Assembly: GCA_013397075.1 (NCBI GenBank)
Contig: VWZS01004365.1
Coordinates: 566,207-630,206 of the forward strand
Source: Rhabdornis inornatus
Taxonomy: Eukaryota > Chordata > Aves > Passeriformes > Rhabdornithidae
DNA: 64,000 bases
Direction: 5' to 3'
In this document: positions 38,276-51,673 of the stretch, in pieces
How the letters are laid out: each line of letters begins with the position of its first letter
How positions within the stretch are numbered: the first letter of the stretch is position 1
The notes under the pieces: generated by a model
Databases searched by the model: none
What the model saw: only the letters and a program-made list of their open reading frames with translations
What the model was told of the DNA's origin: nothing
Position numbers and translations under genes: made by a program

Positions 38276-41200
38276 AGGTATGATCACACACAGCCTAACT
38301 CTGAAACAGTAAAATATTGTAGGGCAGAAATTTCGCTACAGTCTCTTAATGTAGGTCTTATTTGACTGGTCTGAGTCTTCTAAGGCTTTGTCTAAGAAAC
38401 AGTAAAATAGACCTGACCAGAATTTAGTGTGGTCCATGAAATTATACAGTCACAGTCTTCAGAGATGGATGTCAAGAGGTCCATTTCTACCTGAAGATTC
38501 TGATACCATTTGAATAATACTTGTGGCACAGATCACTTTCTCATGTGATCACACACAGCACTGCTGACTTCAATGGGGCTTTTCTGCAAGTGTGAAGTCT
38601 CCAGAGATAGGCCACAATTGCACCTAATACCAACTGTAGACTCTGAGACTTTCAAGTGCTTTTCAAGGTACCAAGAGTTTTGGAACTATGGTTGTTTTAT
38701 TACTATTTTCCAATCTCAATCTCTTTTGATGAATATTTACAATGTAGTCTTGTAGATGTTTGTATCCACATGCACACTTATATAGCATAACTTTATGATA
38801 AAGACTGATAACATTTTTTGAATCCCTTTCAAAGCAATAAATAAATAGCGGGTCAGATATTAGTCTGCTTCTCTGCTTATTTTCTCATATTACCCTTCTT
38901 AAACAGCAAGGTGAGAAGTAGATTAAAAAACAGTGCCTAAGTGCCTCATAAATTGCTCAGCTTCACTTTCCCACTCTGAATTTTGTCAGACAACAAACCC
39001 TACCTTGTCTAGACTCATTGTTTAAGTAAATTTGTATCTGTGAAATAATCAAAAGCAAACCAATTATATTCAGGCATCTTTTTTATCCATCTGTTTGGAT
39101 ATAACTGTCTATTTAATAGTGTTTGCATATGAAGCAATGTTCTATTGTATGCATAGGTACTCAATTATTTAGATTATACATTTGAATAAACTGTGCATTT
39201 AAAGGAGTATCCTTGTAATGCAGGACAATTACATTTTTCTAGCACAGTTTACACGTTATTAAGCTAATATCAATTTGGACAACACAGCTGGATATAGGAT
39301 TCTACCCTTCACCTATCAAAGTTCTTTTCTTTAAGGGTACATTTTACCCCTACAATTATCAGTCATTGTTAGTCATTTCAAATTATATCAAATTACGTAG
39401 AAAGGCTAGTGTGAATAAAGACTACAAAAAAAATTCATTTCACACCAAAGACTGTGCATTTAAATGCATGTTTTCTTAATGCAGCTATAAAAGTCCTGTC
39501 TAGATGCATAATAGGCCACTATAAAAGGTGTCGGCATGAAAAACACTGTCTGGTCAGCATAAGAAAATAATACTGATTTTCATACTGTGAAAGAGCAGTT
39601 CACTGCATAAGTCATCTTCCTACCAATCAGGGAATGACTATCACATTTTTCCAAAGAAGAAGACAACTACCTATACGCTGAAAAAAAACGGGAAAAAATC
39701 AAATAATATTAAACACCCAGACATAAATATGTGTTATTCAGTCCTTGAAATAAGTTTTCAGTGACTAATCATGAATATCTATTCTGAGTGGAATAGTGGA
39801 AGAGAGATAGAGAGAGATGTAATAAAATAATCTCACAGCTTCAGTCTTCTGGGCATCTTTGTCTGCCTTGTACTTTTGGGAAGGAATACTTTGCACGTGT
39901 AGAAATTTTCTTTAAAACGGAGTCTGTTCTTTTGCATCTGTTACACACCTGTATGCTCAGTGGGGAAAACCAGGTATTTACAATGATAATCTATCAATGA
40001 AACCTTGCTGAGGATCTGGAGCTGCACAATGTTTGTCTAGATTTCAATTCTGTTAATGTTCTTCACCGAGTACTCTTTCTGTTCTTCCCTTTGATCATCA
40101 TTATTTTGAAATATTTTTCACCATCTTGTGATCAAAACAATTATCATGATGCTGCTACTTATCATGGTACTATTCAATGAAAGGGAATGAATGAACAAAA
40201 TACCAATGCAGTCAGAAGCTCTGTACAGTGTGAAAAGCTGGCTTAACCTCTGAATGCTGCAGATTTGTGCGTTGTAAGTTTTCTGAGGTGATACAGACTG
40301 TATTATTTTTCAATGAAAGTAGTTGCTCTGCCTAGAGTTGATGGTCACTTTACTTCACCTGACAGCAGCTGTTCTCCTTAGCACTTTTCCTCCAGAAGGG
40401 CGGCTTATTGAATGCTGAGAGTGTTCATTGCTGCTGGATTCCAAAGGGGAAGCTCAAAAACCTGCCAAACAGTTGTACATGCTTTCAGGTGGATACTAGA
40501 AGTCCAGACTAACAAGACCAGTAAACTTCTTTGGAGATTGCACAATGACTCCAGAACAAGACAGACTTTTTCTAATACTAGGAGCAACCCGTGAAGTTAC
40601 TGCATGACCTGACAAAAATTGTGAGAAAACAGATCCATTGTTAAATTGTTTGTCTAGGAAGTTAGGAAATATCGTCTGACAACTTCCCCATTTTCTCCAG
40701 CAAGATGTTGCTCAGGGCCCTATCGCTTGGAATCTTTATTTTCTTTAGGACCATCAGGAGCTAGGGAAAACTACCTCTTATAACATTAACACATATTCAC
40801 TGAGACCTTCAAAGTTATCATGGATACCTTGGAGTTAGGAGTGCAGAGCCCAACCTCTGAGATATCTGACATGAGTGTTGAGCAAAGGGATCAAAACTTA
40901 CAAAATTCCTCCCTCACTGTGGTGGTGGGAAAGAAGATGGTTAGGAAACCTGGCACCAAATGCCTGGCCCCCTGAGATGGCTTTGCAAATATGGGAAAGT
41001 CTTGGGAGGAAGTCACATCACAATTATTATGTGTCACTGTAGTATAGCTACTGATCCAATAATCTACCGGCTTTCAAAGGCTGAATAGCATTTTGCTTCT
41101 TTTCGAAATCAGAAAGAACTACAAAATGGTGTGACAATAATATACACTATATGGTCCTAAATAGGACTGTGAACACACATATATAAGAATTTTTGAAAAT

Positions 41201-41327
41201 AATAGAATTTTTAATATTCTAAATGGGACTGAAAAATCAGCAAACACGAAGTGGCCACGTTTGGCTTATATATGCTTTGATTTTTATTAATAATGCTTTG
41301 AAATATGCCTTGGTAGGTGGTGCAAAT

Positions 41328-41428
41328 TTTTTTGTTGTTGTTGTTTGGGTTTTTATTTTTGTTTTTTCTTTTGTTTAAAGATATTGTTTCTTCTTTTTTT
41401 TTCCTTTTTTTTTTTTTTTAATTTTCAG
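41328..41428. repeat. T-rich low-complexity tract
   Basis: GTTGTTGTTG steps are followed by long T runs interrupted by single Cs and Gs. The far end is TTTTCAG, which looks like an acceptor but is a by-product of the tract. On the minus strand it could be the decayed A-tail of a retroposed sequence, though no AATAAA precedes it. Confidence 0.6.
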
Positions 41429-42985
41429 TGTATTGACGGTATGTAATGATTTAAAACTTGAAAGCTTTCTCTCACAGGTACATCTTGAGTTGTCGGTCCT
41501 ATCTGAAAGATTTCTGAAGCAAATCTACACCTGGAACACCATACAATCTCAGCTTCATCTCTCCACAAAATTGAATAAGATAAAAATAAATATGTACACA
41601 CTCTAATGAGTTAGGTGTGTCTGTTTCGTTAATATCCACAATGCACAATTTTCTTTTTTGATACAGTTTTAGTTCAAAATTACCCTTGACTCATGCCAGC
41701 CATTCCACCACGACCCTTCAGACAGACACATACTTTGCTCCCCCCAGGTCACTTGTAATTGGCCTCTTTTCCTTTGTGTTCAGTAACTTTCCAGTTTTCT
41801 GCAGGCCTGTTCTCAACTGAATTGACACTGAAGAAAGAGCGGATAAAGGCAGACCTGAAGTCTGTGCAGAGGGTAGGCAGGAACTTGCGTTTCTGAATAC
41901 AAGTGGGTCAAAATATACATCCTCAGAAGCTGCTGAGAGACCTGATCCAGGGTATTATACTTCTCCCAAGGAGTTGCACTTTTTGAAATATATCAGAAAC
42001 TCTGTGACTGTGAAGAGAATCTGGAAACACTCTGTAAACCATCTGTGATAAACTTTGCTTAGTTGATACTTCAGATATATATGGGCAAAGATCTGCAGAC
42101 AGGAGCCCTGTTGTTTCTAAGACCTCTTCTGTGAGAGCTGTTGGCAACAACCCGAGCCATCACAGTATGATGCCGACCTTACTGCCAAAGGGCCTGTGTC
42201 ACAGCTTGGAAATAGCTCAAAAGCTGCAGATCTTCTGAGATGAATCTCCCCATCTGTGCTCCCCCCACCTTCCAGACACACACAGTGTGCCATTTTTTTG
42301 TACATGCAATGCGAGGATACGGACTTTAGGGATCTATTCATGAATAACTTATACAATGTTTACATGAGAATTTTTAGGTAGTTTGCTTAGAAATGTTTTG
42401 AATTGGCTGTATGAAATTGGTATGCACTGTAATGAGGTTTTCTGAGTGAAAAAGGACCTACTGGGTTCTGCAGTCTGAAGGACCAGATGAACAGCAACAA
42501 TAAAGCACGGGTGCAGCACAACAGGGCAGGCAAAATTGTTAGGAAGAATTTGAAGTAATATAGGAAGCTTGGACAAAGTGGGATATACTGTTATTCACTG
42601 TTAATTGTCCAAATGCCTTGGATGTTGCTGGTTATTTCCTCTAAATTCATCATGAATGTGATCAAAAAGTTAATCAGCAAAGAATGAAAAAGTGCAGACC
42701 TAAATGCTACAACAATAATAAAGCAGAAAAAATACTCAAAGACACATAATCGAATCTTATCTTTCCTTTTTGTCACTGAACTTGCTGGTGCAGTGACAGT
42801 GTCCTCTCCATTTTTTCTTACCTGTGACCACCCTTATGATGCCCAGAAGGCATTAAATTAAAAAATGACAAAACCATGAACTATATTTTCCCTGTCTCTA
42901 TTTTTTCTGAACGACAATATTTTTTCTATCTTGACTTCTTTTGTTTATTTGTTTATCTGCTTATTTTCTTTTCCACTTCCCACAG

Positions 42986-43039
42986 TTTTCATTCCATCCA
43001 CCACAAGAAGTGAGGTGAGCAGAGAAGGGACAGTTGTGG
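42986..43039 (+). other. Weak exon candidate with strong splice consensus
   Basis: A strong pyrimidine tract (TTTTCTTTTCCACTTCCCACAG without its last base, ending 42985) precedes the stretch. A GTGAGT donor begins at 43040, giving 54 nt with symmetric phase 1 and the peptide FIPSTTRSEVSREGTVV. An earlier GAG|GTGAGC donor at 43015 would give a 29-nt exon. The protein is not recognised and no partner exon is found, so this may be chance. Confidence 0.15.
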
Positions 43040-44694
43040 GTGAGTTCTTGGTAGCCAGAAGGCACTGCACAGTACTCGGTGTGTCAGTAGTTTTGCCACA
43101 AAAGGCAGTAAGGTATTTCATGAGTGCAACCTGTTCAGAGGTGAACAGAAGGGGAGCTGCAAGAGCTAAACCTGTTTGCAAAAAGAAATCATAAAGTTTG
43201 CAGAAAGCACCTTTTTATTTTCTTGTCTTCTTTTAGGCACCTGTCCTGTGATATCCAAAAACAGACATTAAAAAACCTTCCTCAAATATCCCTCCTACCA
43301 CAAGTAGACATGATGAGAAATGTCACTTCTCCTTTTTCTCTGGTTTGGTTTTGTAAAGACATCTCAGAAAACCGCTATGCACTCCAGAACTCTTGGGTAA
43401 TCTTGTAAATTTTAGTAAATGTGCTCTGCACACAGCTGAATCTCTTACATGTCAGTGAACACAATGTTCTCAAATATCATCCTTCATTTTGGTTGAAAAA
43501 CAAACAAAAAAATGCAACCTGTATTCTATAAAATACAGCATTGATTGATGAGGAAAAAAAATAAAAAAACAATAGCAGTATAATAAAAACTATGAATAGT
43601 CTAAATATACTGTGCATCCATATGCTTCTCGGGAGCAGGCTAGAGAAACTGTTAAAAAGAGCTCAGAAAATTACAGAAGTTGAAATTCTCAGTGACTGTG
43701 TTAGCAATTAAAAAAAAAAAAGAAAAGTTTTTAGTGAAAATAAGATGCCTTAACAATTCTGTGTTCAGTTGGCTTTGAGTCCTGAGCCAATCTGAAGTCC
43801 AAGCAGAAAGGCTATAAATTCAGAGAATTAAAAACAGCTCTTTGGACTCTGTAGAGAACTGAAATAAGACCAAGATGTGTGCCTGCTATGAATACCTGTG
43901 CTCCATTGGAAGCAATCTTAACATTTGCTATTTTCCAGGAGTAGAAAAGACTAGGGAACTATTTTCTCGAAGGCTGGAATGCTACTAACTATAAATATCT
44001 CCAGACTTTTGCTTGCCAACAAGCCTTTGCAGTGGTGCCATTCACTGCAGCTCTCAAAACTCCACTGTTACACACATGTGTGTGTTGGAGCACTGCTACA
44101 CAAATACAGAGCCTGTCTGAAAAAAAAATACAGAGAGGGAAGTCCTCACATCTATGTTTTAAAAAACAAAGTATATTAATATTTTTATTTATTTACATGA
44201 TGAAAGGCAACAATGTGAGGAAAGCGGTATAAAGAGCATTTATAGATTTGCTACCTAGTTTTGTTTTGTTCTTTTTTTTTTCAAAAATACATTTAAAGCT
44301 GTAGAAAAATTGGCCAGTTAAACACTATTTGTTAACAAATGGCATGGTGTTCTACTTCGACACTGTTGCAAACACATTGCCAATATTTATCCCTAAAATA
44401 ATAGCTCTGGGATTTAGCTTTTATAATGTTCTGGACAATGTCCTAAAGACGGTACTTTGACTAATTTTTCGAAGAAATTTTGTGATACAGGAAAAAACCC
44501 CCACCTGCTAGTGACTGAAAAACTCTTCTTCAACATTCCCTGCTATTACAACAGCAGAAAAGTAGAGCAAAAGTTCTGAAGTGGATTGCCATGTATCATA
44601 AACTGGAACAAACTTCTGTCACCACATCAAAAGTTCTGTCAAGTTTAGATGTTTATTAATACATGTAAGAACAGTGTTATAATATATTATATAT

Positions 44695-44726
44695 AATAAT
44701 AACATTAATAACATTAATAACATTAA
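44695..44726. repeat. 9-bp tandem repeat (AATAACATT)n
   Basis: Three units of AATAACATT follow an ATAATAAT leader. They end at a single unresolved base (44727), which is followed by GGGAAGGGAAGGG. The N at the repeat edge suggests length uncertainty in the assembly. Confidence 0.8.
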
Positions 44727-44727
44727 N
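44727..44727. other. Single unresolved base (N)
   Basis: It lies between the 9-bp tandem repeat and a G-run motif, and probably reflects assembly ambiguity. Confidence 0.9.
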
Positions 44728-44814
44728 GGGAAGGGAAGGGTTTACTGAACTACACTTCAAGCATATCTGAGCACTGCCAATTTTGAATTAACACTGAAGA
44801 AGTCAGTCAGTTGA

Positions 44815-44841
44815 AGTTTTGAAGCAGTCAGCTTCAAAACT
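44815..44841. repeat. Perfect inverted repeat, 11-bp arms with 5-nt loop
   Basis: AGTTTTGAAGC (44815-44825), loop AGTCA, then GCTTCAAAACT (44831-44841). The arms are exact reverse complements. No U-tract or coding context gives it an obvious role. Confidence 0.8.
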
Positions 44842-46750
44842 CGTATTTTGCTTCTCTTTCTTTACTATAGGTTTGTCTAATGTAGGTATTCTTGCTTATT
44901 TTCTCACAAAATTCAATCGTAAATGAAAAAAAGGGAATGTCCCCAGTTAAAGTTGCAAAGACCAAAGCATCACTGAAATTCAGATCCTTGGCTTTGCAAT
45001 GTTCAGTTCAGAAGGGAAGTGCCAAATCTAATGTCAGCAGCCACCTGTATGGCAAAGGAGAACTAAAATCCCCCAAATCCTCTCAAATAGCTTACTAAAT
45101 GCTGTTTTTAACATGAAGGTGAAGGGTATACTCTGAGAGAAACATTCTCTTCATCAGACATAAGGCTGCTAACAAAGCTGTCACCTCCACCCCTCCCACA
45201 GCCACCAGTGTCACCACTTGCAGCTCCAGTGCCAGCACGTTCAGCGCCTCAATAGTCTCTGATACTGCCCTCTCCATCATCAGCACAGATGAATTTCTCA
45301 CTATTACTGCTCCTGATACAAGCCTCTCCAGCAGCCCTTTTAAACACCTTTGAGCCTCTCCTTCTCTCTCCCTCACATTGAAACATTTCAGCTGACAGTC
45401 TATTTTTTAAACACTCAAGTGCTGGCTTTTAAAGTATTTGATGTCTCTAGCATTTCAGCCCCTTCCTTCACACCTTCTGCTCATATGGCCAAGTGAAATG
45501 TGAGGAATTTCTTTTGGTTTCAAAAAATATATCCTCTGTTTTCTTTTCACAAGAATTCACTTCATGCCCTTGTTTAGCTGAAGCACAATGAAAGAAAAAT
45601 AAACTTTGTACTATGTTATCAGAAAATACTAACGCTTCATACAGTGAATTGCTAAAAGACAAAGGATTTATCAGTAAAATATCTTTTATTTGTGAAAACC
45701 AGAAATTTGCCAGAATGGCTTGCTTGTTAATTTAACCATTGAAAACAGACCTTAAATTGCTGTTTGTGAGATTTCCACCAACATCAGACATGTTTCTTCT
45801 CTTACTAATCTGCATGTATTTTAAAGTCAGAGAATCATTATAAAAAATAATTATTATTTTTCAGCTCAGAAATATGTACATTGCCCTTCTTGCTGAATAT
45901 TAATCTGCTGCATAGTTTTTCTCATAATCTGTAGAACTGCTGAATAACAAGACTGAATAAACAAGGCTGAAATTAAGTGGGAAGAACTAAATATACATTC
46001 TGCTTCAGTAGCTGTTTACATAAAGTGGTCATTTCTTTCCTGTTTATAAAAGCTGGTCACAAACACAAAAACCTCACTTCATGCACATCTTTAGAATGAA
46101 TTATGTGTTTCCCTAATGGGTATAAGAAGTAGGAAAACAAGGTGCCATCATTAATTTGGAACACAATTAGTTCAGGGAAATTCATCTGTCCTAGTAAACT
46201 GAAAAGCCTTGCAAACCCTGTATTAAATGTCAAAACCTACTACCCAATAAGGCAAATGTGTATCTCAGTTTTGTTCTCTGTGCCCAGCAGATTATACTTT
46301 GGTGTGAATAACAATATTTCTTAGCAATTAAAATATTTTTATTTGCTCAGCAGTTTGTTGGAGTTCATGCCACTTTGCAAGAAGATATGCTTTCTTTTAA
46401 AAGTTCTCTCTGGAATTTAATGATGATACCTAGATTTCTGTATAATTACTGGGAAGCATCAGAGCTTCTGTTTCAGGCTCTATCTAGATTCAAGAATCTA
46501 CATTTATGATCTTTATTCAGATCACACTCAGAAGAGTTTGAAGATGTGCTTTAAGTCTGTGGATAGGATTTTTGATTAGTTTTCAAAGAAAAAAATAACT
46601 AAAAGTCTCCAGAATACTTGGTGGTGTAGGATACCTTTTAAAATCAGGCAATTTTAAGCTATTTCAACCTGGGCCAACAGAATAATTAATATTTTCCAAA
46701 TGCCTTTAGCACTGACTTGAGTAAGTAATTCAGTCTGATAATATATGACA

Positions 46751-46770
46751 AAGGTCAAATATTTGACCTT
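46751..46770. promoter_or_regulatory. Perfect 20-bp palindrome of AGGTCA half-sites
   Basis: AAGGTCAAATATTTGACCTT equals its own reverse complement. It contains AGGTCA and TGACCT separated by six bases, an inverted pair of nuclear-receptor half-sites. The left flank (ACAAAGGTCA) resembles an extended HNF4/COUP-TF/ROR-type half-site. Function is inferred from the motif alone. Confidence 0.4.
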
Positions 46771-49700
46771 ACCTATTTAAGTAGTAAGGATCCCCAAGGG
46801 AAGGAAGAGGCAAAATATCATCTGTCTTACTCCCTCCTTCTCTGGACTCAGCTGTTCTCACCAAAACTTAGAGCACAAGTTCTCATTTCTGCAAAAACAG
46901 ATTATGACCATGCATATAATCATATAAGTCTAGCCTCTTAGAGGTAGAAAGGGTTTTTAACTACGCGTTGAACTATTTTATTTATTTCTTCATCTAATAC
47001 AACATGCAATCATTTGATTTTGTCCATCTTCTTTCTAGGACTTAACTACACTTTCCATTTGGAGTGTTTTGATTAAAACTGATGACTTTAATGCTATATC
47101 CACATGTGATGGTAAAAGTTTTACAATGAGAAAACACCAAGTTTGAAACCTGAAGTCCTGTTTGTCTTTGACTATTAGAAATGCAACACAGAAAGAAAGA
47201 TCCCATGACTGGATGAGTATAGGCAAAAGAAACAAGGAAGAGAGTAGGTGTTGCTGAAGAAAAGAAAGCAGTAAATTCCTGAGACAAACTAATTTGACAG
47301 TTCAAAGTAACACTGGAAATACTAACCTAAACTCATGTACATTCTTTTACAAGCCACAATTAATGCCATCACTTTACAGAAGCAAATGTAAAGCTTTCTT
47401 GCCTAAACCCTGACTTTCTGAATTATTTATAGACATTACTGATAGTCAGCAAATGCAGCCTCAGAACACCTCTATAACTTAGAAAATGATGCTCACCATC
47501 TGTGATATTTCAAGCTGACCTGTTGCTCCTGTAAAAAGCAATGTGCAAAACAGCACTCTGGTTCTGCTGTCTTCACACACTATGACATGACTTCATCATG
47601 CGTTCTTAAAATAAGCTGCAATTTCAAATTGAATGGGGGGACCAATCACTTCTGAAACTTTGGTAATTTCCTCAAGGTGTGTACATGTGTTCAGAGCCCT
47701 TGCACTATGCACCCACTATACTAATGTCTCATTGGAATCTATTGCTCAAATGTTTCTCTCCAGCTCTTTTGTTTGATCTCATGCTCTTCAAATCTTGTGC
47801 TCAGAAGAAAGTAATGTAGATATAAAATGAATGTGATCTGTGTACTTGAAAAACAAATATTCCTATTCTTTATGGGGTAGGAACATGGCAAAGCAGTTCT
47901 GTATTTTCAGCAATCCTTCTAGCAGTAGAAACAATAGGGCAAACTCAGACTTTTCTGAGTGTGTCTTGACATCCAGTTGCGCCAACTAACCTCACTTCTG
48001 GCCTCGAATGTTATTTTTACCGAAGTCCCACTTTCCACACTTCTGTATTTGATCTGAAGCATGAAATGAGGACAAAGAAATACAGCTTATATTAAAGTTA
48101 CTAAGATAGTGCCTTTTCAAAAAGGCTGATGCTGCAGCAGCAAAGACACAATAGCAGAAAAGTAGGCTATTGATGCCAATTTACCATTCCCTTTCTTTTC
48201 TACGGCAATTGTAGTTGGACCAATCTCCCTAGTGTTGCCTAAAGGCACCTTCACGTTACCAAAGAGTACCATCTACACTCTCTCCAGGAGACTGTGATTA
48301 ATTTCCTTCTTGTTCACTGTGCACACAGATTTTTGACAGCCTGTCTGAGATGTTCTTCTAATTTGGCCCAGTTCTGTGCTACAGCCTGCTGGCCCATGGA
48401 CCTCTGCTTCACTGTCATTCTTACAATCCTTCAGTGACTGCTTTATGGCTTTATGGCTTGTGCTCACCTCATTCTCAAATCTTTGTGTTCTTCACCATGT
48501 CTTAGAACCCAGGCTTACAAAAAAATATCTATTCCAAATGCAGTTCCTACACCTCAGCAACACTCCTTGCAAGCTAAGTTACAGCCCAACAAATCACTTT
48601 AGAGGATCAAGGCACTAATTTTTAACTGAATGCCTACCAAATGTAACACCCTTCCCCATTTCTCTGAGGGGACTGATTCACCTTTATAACTCTTCCTGTT
48701 ATGGGCTTTCATTTACCATTCTGACATAATCTAGTGCCTCACTGCATGTTGCTGATGTTTTTGTCAATGTGAAGAATGCGGTGCAATTGTTGCAGAAATT
48801 GTCTAAGAAACAGAGACCTTAATATGTACCATCTGTTTTACAAAAAAAAAAGCTCAATGTGGTAATGCATTTGCAATACCAGAAGCAATATCTCTAAGAC
48901 ATGAAATGAACATATGCTGTCTAAGAGCCTTCAGGCTGACATTGAAAAAGAGAAAAGATAGTACTTCAAGGCAAATATTGTCCCAATAGAAAGACTGCCA
49001 GAACCAATATGGCTCAGTCTGTTGACAGGTCTCTGGTGAACAACATCTTATAAAGACATGCACATTGCTATGGGTTGTACAGCTCTATGCCCCGTTTTTT
49101 CAGTTTGGGAAAAAAAAGTAGAGAACACCTTCACTGTCACACCGGCTATTCTCCTGTTTCAGATCAACAGATGTTGTCAGATGAAGACATTCTATCCATT
49201 ATTCTTTGATTAACTGTTGTTTTTTTTTAAATCAAGACAATGAAACTCACACTAGTTTCTTACACTGGGTTAAGTAAGCAGCTTGCTCAGAAGGAAAGGA
49301 CTGAAAGTAGACTCTGCTTTCTACTGTATTTTTTTCATTCCTAAATTAATACATTTTATGCATGAAGATATCTATGATTCTGAAGTTAAAATGGCATTGA
49401 AGCTACAATAGCTAGTAATGAATTTTATACGTACCAGAAGATACAGTAATTTTATTTTAAAGTCTGTTATCCTTAAAGGAAAGGATCTCAGTTATTGTCC
49501 TGTCAGCCACGGTTTATACCAATATAATCTAGAATCTGTATTCTTTTCATAGAAGATATAAACAAAAAATGATATGTTATAAAAATGGCTGTCTTTGGGT
49601 GATATTTTTTAATCTTCCATTATATATTAGAAAAGATAATTAATTGATAAGTCACCTCCTCTAATTTTAGCTTAGACATATTCTCTGAATCCAGTCTTCC

Positions 49701-51543
49701 AAAGCCATTTTGGTTTGAGGAGTTGGGAATTGATTAGGCATTTATTAAATATTTTATACACTAAAATTTGGATTTGCAAGCAATTTTAACAAAATGGGGG
49801 GGGGTGAATCTTTTGGAACTGATACACTCTATATGTGAACTTGATATTTCTATAATAACATCAATACCTTTTTTAATGTAAAGGGCCCTAACCAGATCTT
49901 TTTAGAATTAATACCAGGGTTCTTTCAGCAGTGTTTACTGAAAAATATAGTTTCAGGAAACATCGTTTTTCTTCTTAGGCTACTCAGGGGTATTTAAAGA
50001 TATCAATTGGTATGTGCATTAATCAAATGATCAAATTTTGATGTTTTTGGTGTTACTACCTACGTCATAAAAGCTATATTATCTTAAAAGTGAAGGAACA
50101 CAGTGATAACATGGACCCGTGTTTGTAGACCTAGAACATATGTGATGGAATTTAATGGCTTCACACCTAAAGATGTCTGCAACCATATTAAATTCTTTCA
50201 GGCAAATGAGGATTCAGAAAATCCACAGCATCTCTTTTGTGGATTTTATTAGATCCACAGGAGGGAGTCTTTCTGCTATAGATTGTAGATGCTACAGTCA
50301 TGCTAAAGGAGCTTGTAAACAGTGCTTGAGGAAGCTGCCATTCTTTAGATCTTGGAAACTCTGCAGGAGGTAGCTCTTCCACTACAGATCTTAGAAGCAC
50401 AGGCTATTCTAAGTACAGTATAATTCTAATTAACTACACCATCAATTATGTCAAACAAGGGCACAATCACTGACCTTTCACTAAAGGCAAAGCCATCAAA
50501 GTAGGTTTTTTAAAACTGTGTAAGGGAGGAGAACCAAAGGAAGATGTCATATCACCATCTCTGGAGACTGTGATAGATACAGATATCATAGGAGTGGAGG
50601 AACCTGCTAGCTTCCTAGCTATTTCTTTGTCATGCGGTAAATAGTGTGACCTGTAATGGGAGGCTTCGTCCTCACAAACCTGTCAAAGTTCTGCAGGTTC
50701 AAAACATTAATAATCTCAAGACCAACATAGACAGTTTGTTCTATAAAGCTTTTCTATAATCATAAAAATAAGCTAGTTTCAGACAAAAATCCTTTTTGAA
50801 AATGCAAATTTCAACTAATAGCTGGAGAAAGCAAAACAAAACCAGAGAAAACAACATTTTTTTACAAAAACATAAGAGCAAAAGGCTTTGTTATTCATCC
50901 TAGTCACAGCAGGAGTAAATAAAATTATTATTACTTGTATGATGTATATATAAAAAAGCTACAGATAAACGTACATAATGGTTAACATTAAAAACTGAGC
51001 CAAGTTAAACACTGCTGTGGGACCTTTGGACACTATTTCCAGATCCATAACATTTAGCACGCTTTAAAATAATAAAACAATTATTCCAGCTTCAATATTT
51101 AGTAAATCCACTCTGGAAGAGCCTAACTCTTCCAATTGCCTCTAGGGAAACCTAGATTATTTGTTTAACCTGGATGCCTGCCTTTTAAACTTCTAAAGTA
51201 AGATAAAATGAATGATTGTTTGCACTATGAGGAAGAGGCACGGCTCCACAAGCAAGCTCCACTGATCTTCGCCTTTGTCCTCCTCTATCTCATTCCCATA
51301 AATATCTGCTTTTCTGACTTCTTTATCTATATTTTTAAAAATAGTGGAGAATGTCTTCAATTTCTCAGACAATTTGACATCATCTTATCCTCTGCTTTGC
51401 CAAAATCTCTTATTGCACAACACAGTACAATCGCTGCTCTGAAATGCCTGAGTCTTTAACTCCAAATTTAATTATCACGAATAACCACCACGTGCCTTTA
51501 ATTTTCAGTAGAACTGGGACTGTATGAGTGTGAGCCTGTTAGA

Positions 51544-51673
51544 GAAAAGTAGGTTTACTTTGGAAATATAGAACAAGACCTAAAAAAGTCAAAAAGTATA
51601 AATAATAAATAAATGAAGTAATAAATAAATTTTAAAAAGAAAGGAAAGACTAGCATGAGAAAATTAAAAAGCA
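51544..51673. repeat. Long direct repeat, left copy, flanking a CR1
   Basis: This copy runs from AAAAGTAGGTTTACTTTGGA to AAGAAAGGAAAGACTAGCAT and the following A-rich end. It matches 51991-52117 in the same order over its whole length at roughly 80-85% identity by eye. The inserted CR1 begins directly after it. Confidence 0.85.

Larger units (their letters stand above)
33959..51543. other. Unannotated AT-rich non-coding stretch
   Basis: About 17.6 kb without a recognised exon. Scattered elements are listed separately. A piece reading CTGACTTCAATGGGGCTTTT at about 38563-38582 may be a further scrap of the old palindromic amniote repeat. A T-rich tract (41328-41428) ends in TTTTCAG but is not followed by a convincing exon. 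Slightly GC-richer islands at 35940-36300 and 45170-45370 have open frames with no family resemblance. Confidence 0.5.

Noticed and set aside
41380..41510. Strong-looking acceptor TTTTCAG after a long T tract
   Set aside because: The tract is low complexity and no open, phase-consistent exon with a good donor follows. The signal is a by-product of T-richness.
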